Shown here: positions 10,110 to 21,904 of the stretch, piece by piece
Position numbering within the stretch: the first letter of the stretch is position 1
How the letters are laid out: each line of letters begins with the position of its first letter
Source of the DNA: Tridacna crocea
Taxonomy: Eukaryota; Mollusca; Bivalvia; Cardiida; Cardiidae
DNA length: 64,000 nt
Direction: 5' to 3'
NCBI GenBank assembly: GCA_943736015.1
Contig: OX031059.1
Coordinates: forward strand, 45,271,159-45,335,158
The notes under the pieces: model-generated
Seen by the model: only the letters and a program-made list of their open reading frames with translations
Told to the model about the DNA's origin: nothing
Database searches by the model: none
Made by a program: the position numbers and the translations under genes

Positions 10110-12725
10110 GTTTCAATATGTAATGCCAATAAATACCTTATATCTCAAATGGCTTCCAGTAAATCACCTCATTAACAGTTGGCTCTTTATCTTCCTATGA
10201 AACAGACTGTTTTTCATAATGATTTATTGTTCAAAAATGGCAACGTAGACAATAAGACTAACATTCTAGTCTCAATTGTGTCAAATATTCACTATCTAGC
10301 GTCAGTAGACTATTGGAATTTGCTGTCCGTTATTATTCTTCGAATTATTCGATTGATATGTATTTTAAATAATGATTATGTTTTAGACATAAGAAACTAT
10401 TTGTTACGCATTTCTGTCACACTCTACAAGTAAAAAGAAAATGTATGGTAGGGCTGTACTCAACTTTTAACGAGAACTTACTTATATGAGCCGCGTAAGT
10501 ACTTGGTTTAATTGTGCTTCGTAAAAAAGCAGCCGGTATGTCCAGATAGGATCGGCTCCAAGAGACCCTGATTCAGGCATTCAAAGCTTCAACCATTTCC
10601 AAAACAGCTGCAGCTGAACACGACAAATTCGGTATTTCTTTACAAATGAAATTTCCTAATGGGCTAGAAAAAAATGATACCATTGTTTTCCTGTGATGTC
10701 TTTCAAAGACTTTTTTTCTGCAAATTAATAAAACACTTCCAAGACCTTTTGGTTAAATATTCAACACACAGTTCCGATGTTATTTTAATCATATAAATCA
10801 GTAAATTTTTCTACGAAAGTAAAACGTTATACGATGAACAAATATTAATAGATGTCGATGAAATTCAAGCATTACAAAACATCTTCGTTGATTTCTATGA
10901 GAACCAGGCGATGTTTTTGTTGTTATTTTTCAACGGAACATAGTTTATTAGTTGGTTCAGACAAAAATCCAAAGCATTTTTTCTGTACCTCAAATTATTT
11001 TCAAATGCCATCTTTTCAAGGATCGTTAAATACAAAGTTTTAATATTCCATTATAGAAAACCTGTTAACAAGAAACAAAGCGAATCCTCTATGGAATCAG
11101 AACATTTGAGGTATTTTCAATACCATGGTCTTTCGAAAAAAAAAATGCTTATGACTGATGTCCCATGATCGACATTTCAAGTGACTTTGTTGAGATAAAG
11201 AAATGAAAAAAAAAATAAAAAATGTTTGCCAAAAACTAAACATAAGAAATTAGACATATTAAGATTGTTATTTTATCGAAAAAGAAAAACACCAATTATC
11301 AATATATTTAAAACGAACGTGATAAGGAACAGTTACCAGTCTCGATTGGCCCTGTCTCCTAAAACTGAGAGCTGCAAATGCTTAAATGTGGCACAAAATT
11401 TGTGTGTGAAATCAGCTTACATAAAGCAGATAAAAATTGTCTTGAAATAAACTTTATTCCATGTTTTATCCCTCTTATCATAATACCAGTACAGCCGAAA
11501 AGATAACTATTGAAATGAAAAAAAAAAAATCCTTATAAACTAAGTTTTGTAAAGAAAATGAATAGCTATTTCTTGGTATGGAAAAACCGGGGTAAATCAT
11601 TTAACTTTGGGAGAAAAAAAACCCAAGGAAATTACCTGTGCTTTTTTTGCAAACTTTTTTATAGATCATCTAAATACTTAACCATTTGCTGCACACAAAT
11701 CAACAGAGAGTATATTTTTCACGTGACAAAGTTATTGAAATGCATATGGCAGTTGGCACATCGATACTTATTTTCATATAAGAAATGTCTCTTAAATTTG
11801 TAACAATGGCGATTTCTTTTTCGATTAAAGAGTTCGTTGTTCTTTATTCACAGATATCCATACCTATATAATATACTATTTACAGTTAACGTAAGCAAAG
11901 TGAATTTGAAAAAAAAAATCCGAAGTAAAGCTGGTTGGGGGAATTACCCAGGTTATTTCTTTACCTGGTCCCTTTATCAGGGCATTGACAACTTAAGAAA
12001 AGAAATAGACAAACGGAAATTCGAAAGGTAAATGGATGAAGACCCTTGCAATTTTAAGTTGTTTGGAGGGTAAAAATTTGAGTGTATATCCAGGACCAAA
12101 TTTCATGCTTAATTCAGCACGATCTGAACCTATATCTTTACAAACAACTGAAATTAACGCTTGCTTTCAAATTTTGCCTTTCCCTTATTGTTTTAATACG
12201 GTGTACAAACCAAGCCTTTGTTAGAGATTTATATAGATCAGTTTAAAACAAGCAAATTCAAATAGTTTCGAGTCAAATTTGTCTTTGAAGAGAGTAGTCA
12301 AAGTCTGGTCTTTTTCTTTTGGCAAACGGCACCAGAGATCGTTCCCAGTAACACAAGTCGGACTTATACAGTATTTCATGAGAGACATGTTTATACGTTT
12401 TTGATATCAGATATATTTTTCTTGGCAATACTAATTGGGTTCTTTTTGCCAATAAAAACGACGGTAGGTGAAATAACACACTTCCTCGGATAAGCAGAAA
12501 GCAATCAAAACTGTAAGTACATCTAAGCGGATTTAACACAGTAAAATCTTGAGCGTTCTGAACATGCCATTGTTAAAAAAATATCGTTCAGTTCTAAATG
12601 TAGCTTTCAACAAGTACTAGTATGTATTATAAGAACAGACTGGCATTTCCATCATTCATGGCATTTTCCAACACCACCTGTAGCAGATGATTTTCTTAAA
12701 TAGGTCGCAATAATTTCAGTGGTTA
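10110..12725. other. Unassigned sequence
   Basis: About 2.6 kb with no exon, RNA gene or repeat structure recognised. Open frames of 60-90 codons are AT-rich and featureless. Confidence 0.4.
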
Positions 12726-13009
12726 AAAATATGTGACCCATCACCCACAAAGGGACTATCTGGGAATTCTGTACATCAATTAAATGTGGATGAAAACAGA
12801 TCAGCGATACTGCAGATCAGTTTAAACTGATAATTCAAAAATGATTGTGTAACAAGGTACAATGACCACTTCTTTTCATACAGAAAATGTCATTAAAGCG
12901 ATAAGTGTCAATTCTGGTCAGACTGCGCAAATTGCGCATGCCTGACCAGGGTTGACTCCTTTCTCAGTTCACAGAAGGTCCCTTTTTGCGTGATGGGTCA
13001 AATATATTT
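12726..13009. mobile_element. Family I inverted-repeat element
   Basis: The left end AATATGTGACCCATCACCCA pairs with the right end GCGTGATGGGTCAAATATAT; AAAGGGAC / GGTCCCTTT also pair. An internal small hairpin (about 12915-12957) reads GGTCAGACTGCGCAAATTGC. Single copy in the window; no coding capacity. Confidence 0.55.
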
Positions 13010-13940
13010 CTGATTATAATATATTTAAACTTGCATAAGAATAATTATCCAGGGAATATTGGGCACGTGCTGTTCTAATTAGCTACATAAGCGATTAGAC
13101 TTCCCTGCAGCTGCATCATTCTATCATTCATGTTTTCCATGAAGGCTAATCTGATATATATAGGATCTGACAAGAGGTGGTATTCAAATAAAATTCTACA
13201 AAAGAAGTATAGATAAAATATTATGACCGAGCCTTTAATGAGCCATACGGCATTTTCTTGACAACGATTTTAATGAAATTTAACGGAAAAGTTTTAATGA
13301 AAATTCAAGAAGGTCAGATTCGTTTTTTTCACATGAAAATAACCCAAGAATTGTAGCTCATGACGTGCTAAAACACAGGCCTACTTGTACATATAAATTT
13401 ACGCGAGGCCTGTTCTCTTCTCATACAGGAGTGCGCATCAGAGACAAACGAAAGTCCCATAGAAGCAATTATTTTATTTTGATAAAGATTATTAAGGTCT
13501 TGCATTTTTCAAAATTATCAATTTCGACAACTAATTTCACAGGGAAATCTGGGTCAGCAGATTTTGAATTGAGCCGGATGATTACAGAGCTTCTACAAAA
13601 TAGGGTCCTATTTACTAGTATCAAACATGTGTAAAATATGAGAACTCGTAATGATTGTATTACATTTTAAAGAAGGATTGTTTTGTGAAAGATAAATGTT
13701 TTATTCGAACTAGATAGTTATGGGTAAAGTATGTCGAAGTTTGCAGGCGTTTTCGAAATGCTGGGACACGAACAGCTAGATTTAAATTCATCATCATACT
13801 CGTTCGTCTTTCTCAACTTAGATTATCGGTACCTCAGGACTAACTGTAGATATCCGGTTCATTGTCTACTATACCTTTTTTTTTTTACACGGTATCTAAC
13901 AGCACTCAATCAGTTGTATTTATATTTTATCACAGCAAAA

Positions 13941-13985
13941 TATCGTCGGTTTAATTCGAAAACCTCGTAACTACAGCTTGTAGCT
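13941..13985 (+). mobile_element. Family G left half
   Basis: Reads TATCGTCGGTTTAATTCGAA, then AACCTCGTAACTACAGCTTG, and stops at the palindrome centre. It carries the intact TTTAATTC junction that the interrupted copy at 42.7-43.3 kb has lost, so it serves as a reference for the pre-insertion site. Confidence 0.65.
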
Positions 13986-14215
13986 TATTAAGGCCTTTTC
14001 TAGGTTCTATTAGTTCAAGGGTTATACTATGAAATATTCTCATTGTTTCGTTCGTACAGGTTGAATGCATCGGCTAATAAATACGGTTTCATGGTAAAAG
14101 TACCTGATATATTGGGACAATCTTTTCAATGTACATCCATCAGTGGGCATACTTGCTGCTTGTCATAATAAATATTTGAAACCAATACAAGCTAAAATGG
14201 TTTGACTCTCGCTGG

Positions 14216-14740
14216 CAATCTCCGAGCAGAGTTGTCTCACCATACATCTCTGCAATGGGCTAAATGACAAGAATCTTGTAACATTATAAAATAGACAAAG
14301 GAAATATGATCCTGGATGCATTATAGGTGCATTCAAACTGATGAATTTACCTGTATAGAATGGAACTATTTTTTTCGAGCTTCTTCATTTATCAGAATCT
14401 TACGCCAATTTTAACAAAAATGGCTGCGCCCATGAATGATGACGACTGATTTGACACACCGGTGGATCTAAGTTTGTAAGATTAAAAATTAAGTTATCGC
14501 CATTTAAAGATATTTAGGCTTTTCAGAAAATTCCTCTTTTTTACATTTCCTACCACTAAGTCTGATTGGTCCCATGTTGTTTGAACAGCACACGAAACCA
14601 TCGATATTGGTCTTTCTTTCACCGGCGTTTGTGTCGCCATTTTAAGTTATGGTCATGTGACGAAAATATGACGTAATGAAGGACTTCTTTCTGAGCCCAC
14701 TACAGAGGTGATTGTGAATGATCCGGAGTGCAAGAGAGTG
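14216..14740 (-). mobile_element. Family M element, 9-bp target duplication
   Basis: Flanked by perfect direct repeats TCTCGCTGG at 14207-14215 and 14741-14749. Ends CAATCTCCGAGCAG and GCAAGAGAGTG (inverted ends only CAnTCTC). An opposite-orientation homologue at 25386-25965 is also bounded by an exact 9-bp duplication. A 9-bp target fits Mutator-like or Merlin-like groups. No transposase is visible. Confidence 0.8.
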
Positions 14741-14749
14741 TCTCGCTGG

Positions 14750-15318
14750 AGAAAATTGAATCACAAAATCGAATTGCGCTTTGCGTGATACATTTGCACC
14801 GGACAGAAATCTGTATGGGTTAAGTAGAGCACATTTGTATAGGCGATTGAGTTGATAATGTTCAACACGCAAAGAATCTTGTTGTTTTTATTTTAAGTTT
14901 GTCCTACTTTCCTTATTATTCAAATCCATCTGTATAATTCAGGAAATGCAATCCAGCAAGGAGTCACACAATGCGATCAATGTTTTTGTATTTATCCAGT
15001 TTCGCCTCATAGCCTTCCTAACTCATCATTTGACTTAGGAAACAGTCGCAATTTCGGGTTTGTAATATACAGCAGTAAAAAAAATATGGTGTTACTTTCC
15101 TCAAAATTTCTACTTTTATTTGATTCTCAGCAGATCTGCTAGATCTATATTAAACCTTTAGTAGGTAATATAGTGTGAAACTCCAAGAATCTTATTTTTT
15201 GCCGATAATGTGCTTGAGCCTTTAACTCAGTGCTTACAACACAACATATTTTTATATTTCTGTAACACAGCAAAAATAATGTAATAAATTGTAACTAAAC
15301 TTAAGATGAAATAATTGA
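14750..15318. other. Unassigned sequence
   Basis: No exon or repeat recognised. Confidence 0.4.
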
Positions 15319-15559
15319 CCTGCAATACACGAAAAGGGGCATTCGGACATTTGCGTAAAGTGTAGTCTCGAATTAGCCTGTGCAGTCTGCACAGGCTAAT
15401 CCGAGACGACACTTTACGACCACTCTAGAATTTTGTTTTACAACAAATTTGCGCAGAAAATTACGGAAAGTGTCGTTTCGGATTAGTCCTATGCGCAGGC
15501 TGATCTGAAAGCGACATCTCACGGAAATATCCGAATGCCCCTTTTCGCGCGTTGCAGGC
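15319..15559. mobile_element. Family B element, complete (reference copy)
   Basis: Defines family B. The inverted termini are TGCAATACACGAAAAGGGGC and CCCCTTTTCGCGCGTTGCAG. Inside are two hairpins: a left one with arms GCGTAAAGTGTAGTCTCGAA / CCGAGACGACACTTTACG, and a right one from GGAAAGTGTCGTTTCGGATT. A spacer (TTTTGTTTTACAACAAATTT) lies between. No gene; the GLRRLIRDD-type open frames over it are artefacts. Confidence 0.75.
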
Positions 15560-16794
15560 GATACAGAAAAATCAAGTATAAAAGTCGCGTTGTCTGCGCA
15601 TGTCATATTCTTCGAAGATTCGACTGTCTTATATGACGCATCACTACTAGCCCCGAAAGCGGGATGACTGTAATATTACGCTCTATAAAGTAGCAATGTT
15701 GAACATAGCTTGTACGTATCAATACGTTTGAGAAGAAATGAGACCTGCTTTAGCAACAGATTTCTCTAAACTGGTGACCATAGTTGAGTGAATTGCACGA
15801 GGTAGCGTTTTATTGGGTAAACCTTTTTTTTTTTTGTTTTAAATTCAAAGTAACGGTTGTCGTGTAGGAAAGTGGTTCGGTTTTGTACCCAGGATGCCCA
15901 TATCAGATAGATGAGTATTTATAGAATGCCATCTAGCGGGAGATAATGATAAAAGTCGGCATCAGTCTTTTCATGATCTCCCTTGTCTTATCATGAGTCT
16001 GGGACGTCTTTGTGATTCAAACCCGTCTTCAAATGGTTAATTAAGTCGCCTTTGTTGGTAAAGGGGCTTAGATCACTCAGTTTTCCTGTCTGGTGACAAC
16101 TTGAATTATTCCACGACACAACTTTTTTTTTCAGATATATAACATTTCTAACGGTACTTTGTAAAACGTTGAGACAATGGCAGGTGAAACTGTGTATGCA
16201 AGCTGCACCTGTCCTTCCACACACACACAAAAGGAAAACAGACTAACACACACACATGTTTCTAGTCAATATCAAAATCTGGAATTTTACGACTTTAGGG
16301 TTATCTTCGAAAATCCGACTGCATCTAATAGCATGAATATCAGAGCTCCAGACAAGAGGGTGTGATGGTATTCAAAAGTCATTATTTCTCTCCGAAATTC
16401 TATGTTGTAGGTACTCATTAGAATCGTCTCGATGAGACGTTCTGTGTAGTCTGAGCTTGATCCTAATCTTTAAAGTTCGATTCGAGCCTAACAGACAAAA
16501 GTTTGATTAGCACAATATGAAATTTTCTAGTTCAATTTTGACAGACAGTTCTGTTAACCTTGAAACACTAAATGCATAAAGCATGGATGTAAATCAAGCA
16601 CGTTACCGTGTTTTATAGTTCTTCCATCTGACTCGGTTAATTAAAACGTTTTCTTCAACATCGTTTTCTTGGGTTGATTCTTGAATCTGTTTCCCATTCA
16701 TCTTCTTGTCTAACTCTTTCAGAGTCAAATAAATAAACTCAACCTCTTTCATCGGCTCTAAAAACAATTCATTGAGACTTGCAAACATTTTGAT
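15560..16794. other. Unassigned sequence
   Basis: No supported gene. The minus-strand open frame at 16603-16788 (61 codons, many Glu and Lys) has coding-like composition but no homology I recognise and no good acceptor. Confidence 0.4.
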
Positions 16795-16921
16795 TGTATA
16801 GAATTGACTGTACCAGCGGACGGTATAGATCAGAGATCAGAATGCACATTTTGTGCAGTCTGATCTTGATCTATGCCGTCCGCAAAAGTCGCCGTTTCGT
16901 CTATAGTGCCGAAAGGGTTAA
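16795..16921 (-). mobile_element. Family C' MITE, partial
   Basis: Hairpin GCGGACGGTATAGATCAGAG ... TGATCTATGCCGTCCGC, then TAGTGCCGAAAGGGTTAA. It matches the reverse complement of 43936-44148 but lacks the distal half. Confidence 0.6.
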
Positions 16922-17086
16922 AAAAAGTTAGAATAGGAAATTTATCAACTTCAAAAGACTGTTGAAACTTCATGCCAATTTATTCAAACTGATTTCTAAC
17001 GTCTGTTTGTTTGCAGACAGTTGACTCGTCCTGATAGACAGCTATGAAGCATCTTTGACTCATAATACGCATAGTCATTATAAATT

Positions 17087-17333
17087 TTAAGCTTGGCACT
17101 TTCTCAGAGGACAAAATTTTACCTGTCGAAATTTGAGGTACTTACAGACAACAAATGAATTGAGGTCCAAATTGTGGTATTTTTCTTTGAGAGGTTTGGA
17201 AAGTTAGAAACCATTGGGGAGAAAAGGAGAAAATACTGTTTAGCAGCATTTTCTCCTTTTAGCCCACTTTTTTTTAAAAAAAAAGTTGTCCTATTTAATG
17301 TCGACAAATACGGACATGTTTGATAAAGGTTTA
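17087..17333 (+). mobile_element. Family A MITE, diverged ends
   Basis: Central hairpin GAGAAAATACTGTTTAGCAG with TTTTCTCCTTTTAGCCCAC is clear. The left end and the right end (TGATAAAGGTTTA) are eroded. Confidence 0.6.
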
Positions 17334-17740
17334 GTCTATGAAGACAATCAATAAAGAGTCATAAGGCGAAACGTCCCGAGGTCTACCAGAATCTTTCTCG
17401 TGACGTCACAGAATTAGTCAAAAGTGGCACGCTGAAAAAGACAAAAAATCCTTTACGAGGGACAGAGGTTTTTCGCCAAACCTCAATATCTTCGTAATAG
17501 GCAGTGTAAAACCATTACAATTAAGGATAACTGCTGTGTCTGAAATACATCTGGAAAATTAGCGATTCATGTCTGCTTGCACAGTTAGCAGTTTAAAGCT
17601 ATCAGAGTGTCACTATACCAGTGTCAATATACGTGCGTGAATAGGTTTGTGTGGGACCGGTGACTTCCTATTGATTGCTGGGGGCCATCTTCGGCAGGAA
17701 CTCATCCAAGAGCTGTGGTATAAACCCCAAGGCTTCCAAC

Positions 17741-18054
17741 CGCAACTCGCTGACCCTTAGCAGACAGTGTAGATCAAGATCAGATTGCACAGAACGTGCA
17801 GTCTGATCTTGAATCTACACTTTCCGATAAGGAGATAATGTATTATTAGCAAAAACATAGTTTTGAAATAGCAATGTTTGGAATTTTTACTTTTGGAATG
17901 AAAAGTTCATTTTACACAGTTTTGAAATAGAAATGTTTGGATTTTGACTATTGGAATGAAAAGTTCATTTTACACAGTTTTGAAATAGAAATGTTTGGAT
18001 TTTTACTATTGGAAAGAAAAGTTCATTTTACTTATTTAGCAGGATAATTGTTAA
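17741..18054 (-). mobile_element. Family C MITE expanded by an internal triplication
   Basis: The hairpin GACAGTGTAGATCAAGATCA / TTGAATCTACACTTTCCG (about 17764-17829) is followed by the AT-rich part and an end GCAGGATAATTGTTAAC. The length exceeds other copies because the segment 17859-18031 is repeated three times. Confidence 0.7.
17859..18031 (+). repeat. Three tandem ~58-bp units inside a family C copy
   Basis: Each unit begins AGTTTTGAAATAG[C/A]AATG and ends AAAAGTTCATTTTAC. The second and third are most alike, which suggests stepwise expansion. Confidence 0.85.
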
Positions 18055-18293
18055 CCTTGAGTGGTTGTGGAATGCTAATAAATCCATCCACATCAAACAA
18101 GTGTATGAAGAGCTGTCCGAATGGTTTCCCTCTCTTTCTCTGCGCGGTCGTCGCACCCAGACCTGCCTGAAAGCAGACACCTTTGTTGTTGGTATCATAA
18201 ATCGTCTCTTTACAACTCGTCTTCTTTCTCTCTTCCTATGTTTGAAGAGGTACTGTTGCAATACGAAAAAACAATCGTGCACAGTTTGCAATA

Positions 18294-18522
18294 TTAACCC
18301 ATTACTACACAATTCCTACTTTTGACGCCCCTGAGAAAGAAGCCTTTTGAAAACACTGTAGGAAAAGGAGAAAATGCTGGTAACAAGCATTTTCTCCTTT
18401 TCCCACAGTGTTTTCTACCCTTCCCAGAACAAATTTCAATTTTTCAGTCACCTTTATTTTGTCGTCTGCAAATGCTTTCAATTTGAACCAGTCTAAAATT
18501 TTGTCGTTTGGTAAAGAGTTAA
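18294..18522 (-). mobile_element. Family A MITE, complete
   Basis: TTAACCCATTACTACACAA ... TTTGGTAAAGAGTTAA, with a near-perfect central hairpin (about 18352-18418) that extends into AAAACACTGT / ACAGTGTTTT. Confidence 0.75.
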
Positions 18523-18601
18523 GAGTCTCTATTACCAGAATTTGTCTGTGTCTGCTTTCTTTTGACATAAACAGACAAATCTGTCAAGACATGATTACAT
18601 A

Positions 18602-18816
18602 TTAACTCTTTTTCCTGCTAAATAAAAGAAATGAAACTTTCAAGTAGACAGTGAAAACCCAAATAGTGCTGTTTGATATGTATACTTGAGGGACAGTTAT
18701 TTCCCTAACGGACAGTGTAGATCCAAGATCAGACTGACGTTCTGTGCAGTCTGATCTTGATCTATGATGTCCGCAAAAGGTCAGTGAGTCGCGCTAAGCA
18801 GCCTAGGGGCTTATAA
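18602..18816 (+). mobile_element. Family C MITE, complete
   Basis: Starts TTAACTCTTTTTCCTGCTAA. The hairpin starts CGGACAGTGTAGATCCAAGA. It ends GAGTCGCGCTAAGCAGCC with an eroded terminus (CTTATAA). It lies 80 bases from a family A copy. Confidence 0.65.
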
Positions 18817-20062
18817 GGTTTGACTTGAACCATTTTTGTGGTATTTGTCGCAGACAATACCATGACGAATGTATCGTATTTTGTGCAAAGCCAAAGGAAA
18901 TAAATCCAGTTAAACTCATTTTTTCTCAGGCAAATGAGTTTTTCGATGGCACTCAGAAATGTAATTTGAAATGGCATATTAAAATACATTGGGCGAGGCC
19001 ATCGATCGTTGAGATACTTATTTTTGATTGAAAATAGATTCTCTCGCTCATAGCCTTTTATTGGCGCAATGATACAAATTTGCCCACCGACCCTGGGCTT
19101 TTTCGTTCCAAAACCAATTCGTTCCATGGCTTGTTCGCTCTATGACTGCGCGCTACTCCATTTCCTCGCTCATTAATATTTATAGATCGAGGTAATTGAT
19201 TGTAATGTTGGGAATTAAAAGTAAAAGGCTAGAGATACTAGTATTTCAAAATTATACTTTTCATGAACAAACTTAATTTGTTCGATATATCAACAACATT
19301 TTTCTCTCTATTCGTCATGCATCCCACTGTCAAGGGGCGTTACTCCTGCTTCCTCCTAATGATCAAAGGGAGACCACATATACAAAAATAAACCAAACTT
19401 TGTCATGAGTACTCTCCCTTCAACCGAAAAGGTATTCATTTGCTTAGTGGGTTGACTTTTAAGCCAATATTTGAACAATATGTTTTTATCAAACTATTAA
19501 TTCCACACAATGGGTTTCCTTGACAAATACCACTTCAGCGTTCTCAACGCTTTGATTTAACCTAAGTACGGTGTAGGTATTGTGGACGGTGTAGATAAGA
19601 GGAAATTGCAAGGAACGTGCAGCGGATCGTCCTGAACCCGATTCTGTGTAGTAATAAACATAAATTTCACCTATGTATTACAATGAAATTATTCGTATAA
19701 ATACCACAGATAAAGACCGATGAGGCGGTAGAAGTATTAAAACAGCTGTATTTTGATTACCTCTTCTCTTTCATCCCAGCGTTATCAATGTGATCACATT
19801 TGTCATATTGATAAACAATGCTGTAGATTTCTTAGATGGACTAATTTCAAGGGCTTTGTAGATTTCCTTTTTGTCAATGGTGTTTCTATCATTACGTTAG
19901 ACATAATCTGTGGTAATGGATTACATGAAAACAAGATGATAACGTTACTTGGTACTGAATGTTAGTCGTGAATGATAAAAGGACTAAACAATTGTAAAAC
20001 AAAGGTTAACTTTATTGGATATGAACATCTATGGATATGTTGGTAAATATTTCTAAACCCTT
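18817..20062. other. Unassigned sequence
   Basis: No exon recognised. Weak C-like debris at about 19583-19640 (GGACGGTGTAGATAAG). Confidence 0.4.
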
Positions 20063-20143
20063 TTAATCCTTTCCCAAAAGGCAAATTTTGGACCAGACCA
20101 AATTCAAAGCTTTTTGCAGATGACAAATTAACAGTTGCTAAAA
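20063..20143 (+). mobile_element. Family A left fragment
   Basis: TTAATCCTTTCCCAAAAGGC followed by GACCAGACCAAATTCAAAGC matches the left third of family A. It stops where a family C remnant begins. Confidence 0.55.
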
Positions 20144-20287
20144 AGATGTGATCTTAGATCTACACTGTCCGATTCGTAGATTATATTCCCCATGTCAATT
20201 ATTTGAAATAGCAATTATTGGGTTTTTAATTACCGAATTGATCGAAATAAAAATTCCATTTTAGTTATTAGGCAAGACAAGGGTTAA
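20144..20287 (-). mobile_element. Family C fragment
   Basis: Retains GATCTTAGATCTACACTGTC, the AT-rich TTTGAAATAGCAATTATTGG part and the GGCAAGACAAGGGTTAA end. The other hairpin arm is lost at the A/C junction. Confidence 0.55.
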
Positions 20288-20464
20288 CTCCTTCCTTCCC
20301 AAAGTTTTGTTTCGTCAGAACGAAACAGACAACCCTAACTTCGAGGGCAAACTGTTATTTGAGTCGTATTCTGGCAAAAAGGAATTATATGCAAACCCGT
20401 GATGCATCATACCAATAAATTCACTCCATCATTTCATCCCGGACGAGCCCCCATCTTACGAACA

Positions 20465-20741
20465 AAGTCCGTAACAAAGAAACAAATAAATGCGTACCTC
20501 AAATACAAACCACATCTGGCGGGATTCGAACCCACGAAGGACAAATATCCTCGTTTTTCGAGGATTAAAATACCAATACCATAACCACTGAGCCAAAGGG
20601 ATATCTCTTTGGCTCAGTGGTTATGGTATTGGTCTGTTAATCCTCGAAAAACGAGGATATTTGTCCCTTCAGGGGTTCAAATCCAGCCAGATGTGGTTTG
20701 TATTTGAGCTACGCATTTATTTGTTTCTTTGTTACGGACTT
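20465..20741. mobile_element. tRNA-containing foldback (paired inverted tRNA-like units)
   Basis: The two arms (20465-20602 and 20603-20741) are nearly perfect reverse complements meeting at GATATC. The outer ends are AAGTCCGTAACAAAG and CTTTGTTACGGACTT. Each arm contains a tRNA-like unit: an A-box-like TTGGCTCAGTGGTTATGG and a B-box-like GGGGTTCAAATCC. CTGTTAA near 20636 resembles a tRNA-Asn (GUU) anticodon loop, but the arms do not fold as a normal tRNA, so I call it tRNA-derived. It may be a SINE pair or an inverted duplication. Confidence 0.65.
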
Positions 20742-20918
20742 AGCTCATAAGGTCATAAAATCCATTATTTATAAGAAACGACGGAGTCGTGAGGTTCTCT
20801 GTTCCTTTGACATGCAAAAAAAAGACATGCAAGATAGACTACTTGATGACATTCGTTTATAACACGAGAGATTATCACAAAACATTCAAATCGAATGGAT
20901 TACAGAATATGATAAATT

Positions 20919-21179
20919 GGCTTGCAACATGCCAAAAGAGGCATTTGGACATTTTCGTAAAATGTCGGCTCGTGTCAGCCTGCGCAGTCCGCGCAGGCTA
21001 ATCCGGAACTACACTTTACGAACGAAATATATTTTGCGTTACAGTAGGCTTGCACAAAAACAGAAATTTACATTGAATGGAAAAAGTCGTCTCGGATCAG
21101 CCTGCGCGGATTGCGCAGGCTGATCCGAGACGACTGTTTACGCTAATGTCCAAATGTCCCTTTTCGCGTGTTTCAGGCC
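20919..21179. mobile_element. Family B element, complete
   Basis: Termini GCTTGCAACATGCCAAAAGA and CCTTTTCGCGTGTTTCAGGC. Both internal hairpins are present; the right one (CTCGGATCAGCCTGCGCGGA and its partner) is near perfect. Confidence 0.75.
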
Positions 21180-21618
21180 AATTGCATGTATATCTAGGAA
21201 ACACAGCCTCACTCGTCATTTACCATTCAATCCAGTATCGTTAAAATGGATCAGCCTTGCATTATTTCATAATTGAAACTAAGACATAAAAATTACACGG
21301 ATTATTTTTAACACATTTAAAACATTCCTAATGTGCACATTAATGATTCATCGCGCCAAAATTATAATTTTGATAGAGATGCTTTTGTAAGTGACAAGAA
21401 AAAACCTGATAGGCATTCTTACAATTTAAATATTAATTTTTGATGATTCATGTTAAATATTTGTCGGTACGTGTATTTCCTGGTAGACAATGGAATTGCT
21501 CATATTGGAAGTATTTGCAGAAGATAGTGTTTAATGTTGTTTGGAATGATACAATTTCTCTTTGGTAATACAGAAAATAATTTATTTATAAGCATTTTGT
21601 CCTGTTTCGCTATGCATC
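21180..21618. other. Unassigned sequence
   Basis: Nothing recognised. Confidence 0.4.
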
Positions 21619-21849
21619 TAAAACTCTTTACCAACCGACAAAATTTTAGACTGGTCCGAATTGAAAGCACTAGCAGACGACAACATAAATATAACTCAAA
21701 AAATGAAAATTGTTTCCAGAGCAGGGTAGAAAGTATTGTTGGAAAAGGAGAAAATGCTGGTTACCAGCATTTTCTCCTTTTCCAACAATGTTCAAAAGGC
21801 TTCTATCTCAGGGACGTAAAAAACCAGGGATTATTTTATAAAGGGTTAA
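21619..21849 (+). mobile_element. Family A MITE, complete
   Basis: Left end TAAAACTCTTTACCAACCG; right end TTATAAAGGGTTAA. The central hairpin (GGAAAAGGAGAAAATGCTGG, 21740-21788) is perfect over more than 20 pairs. Confidence 0.75.
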
Positions 21850-21904
21850 AGAATCTTCCTACTCAGGGTCGTAAAAAAGACGGTTGTTTGATAAAGGGTA
21901 AACT
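21850..21904 (+). repeat. Second copy of the family A right end
   Basis: ATCTTCCTACTCAGGGTCGT ... TTGATAAAGGGTAAAC repeats the last ~52 bases of the adjacent MITE, so the right terminus is present twice in tandem. Confidence 0.6.

Noticed and set aside
16603-16788. 61-codon Glu/Lys-rich minus-strand frame as a gene
   Set aside because: No acceptor, weak donor and no recognisable domain; left as unassigned.
18825-19031. Frame with CGICRRQYHDEC resembling the start of a zinc finger
   Set aside because: Only two Cys/His pairs, no completed domain and no splice support; likely chance.
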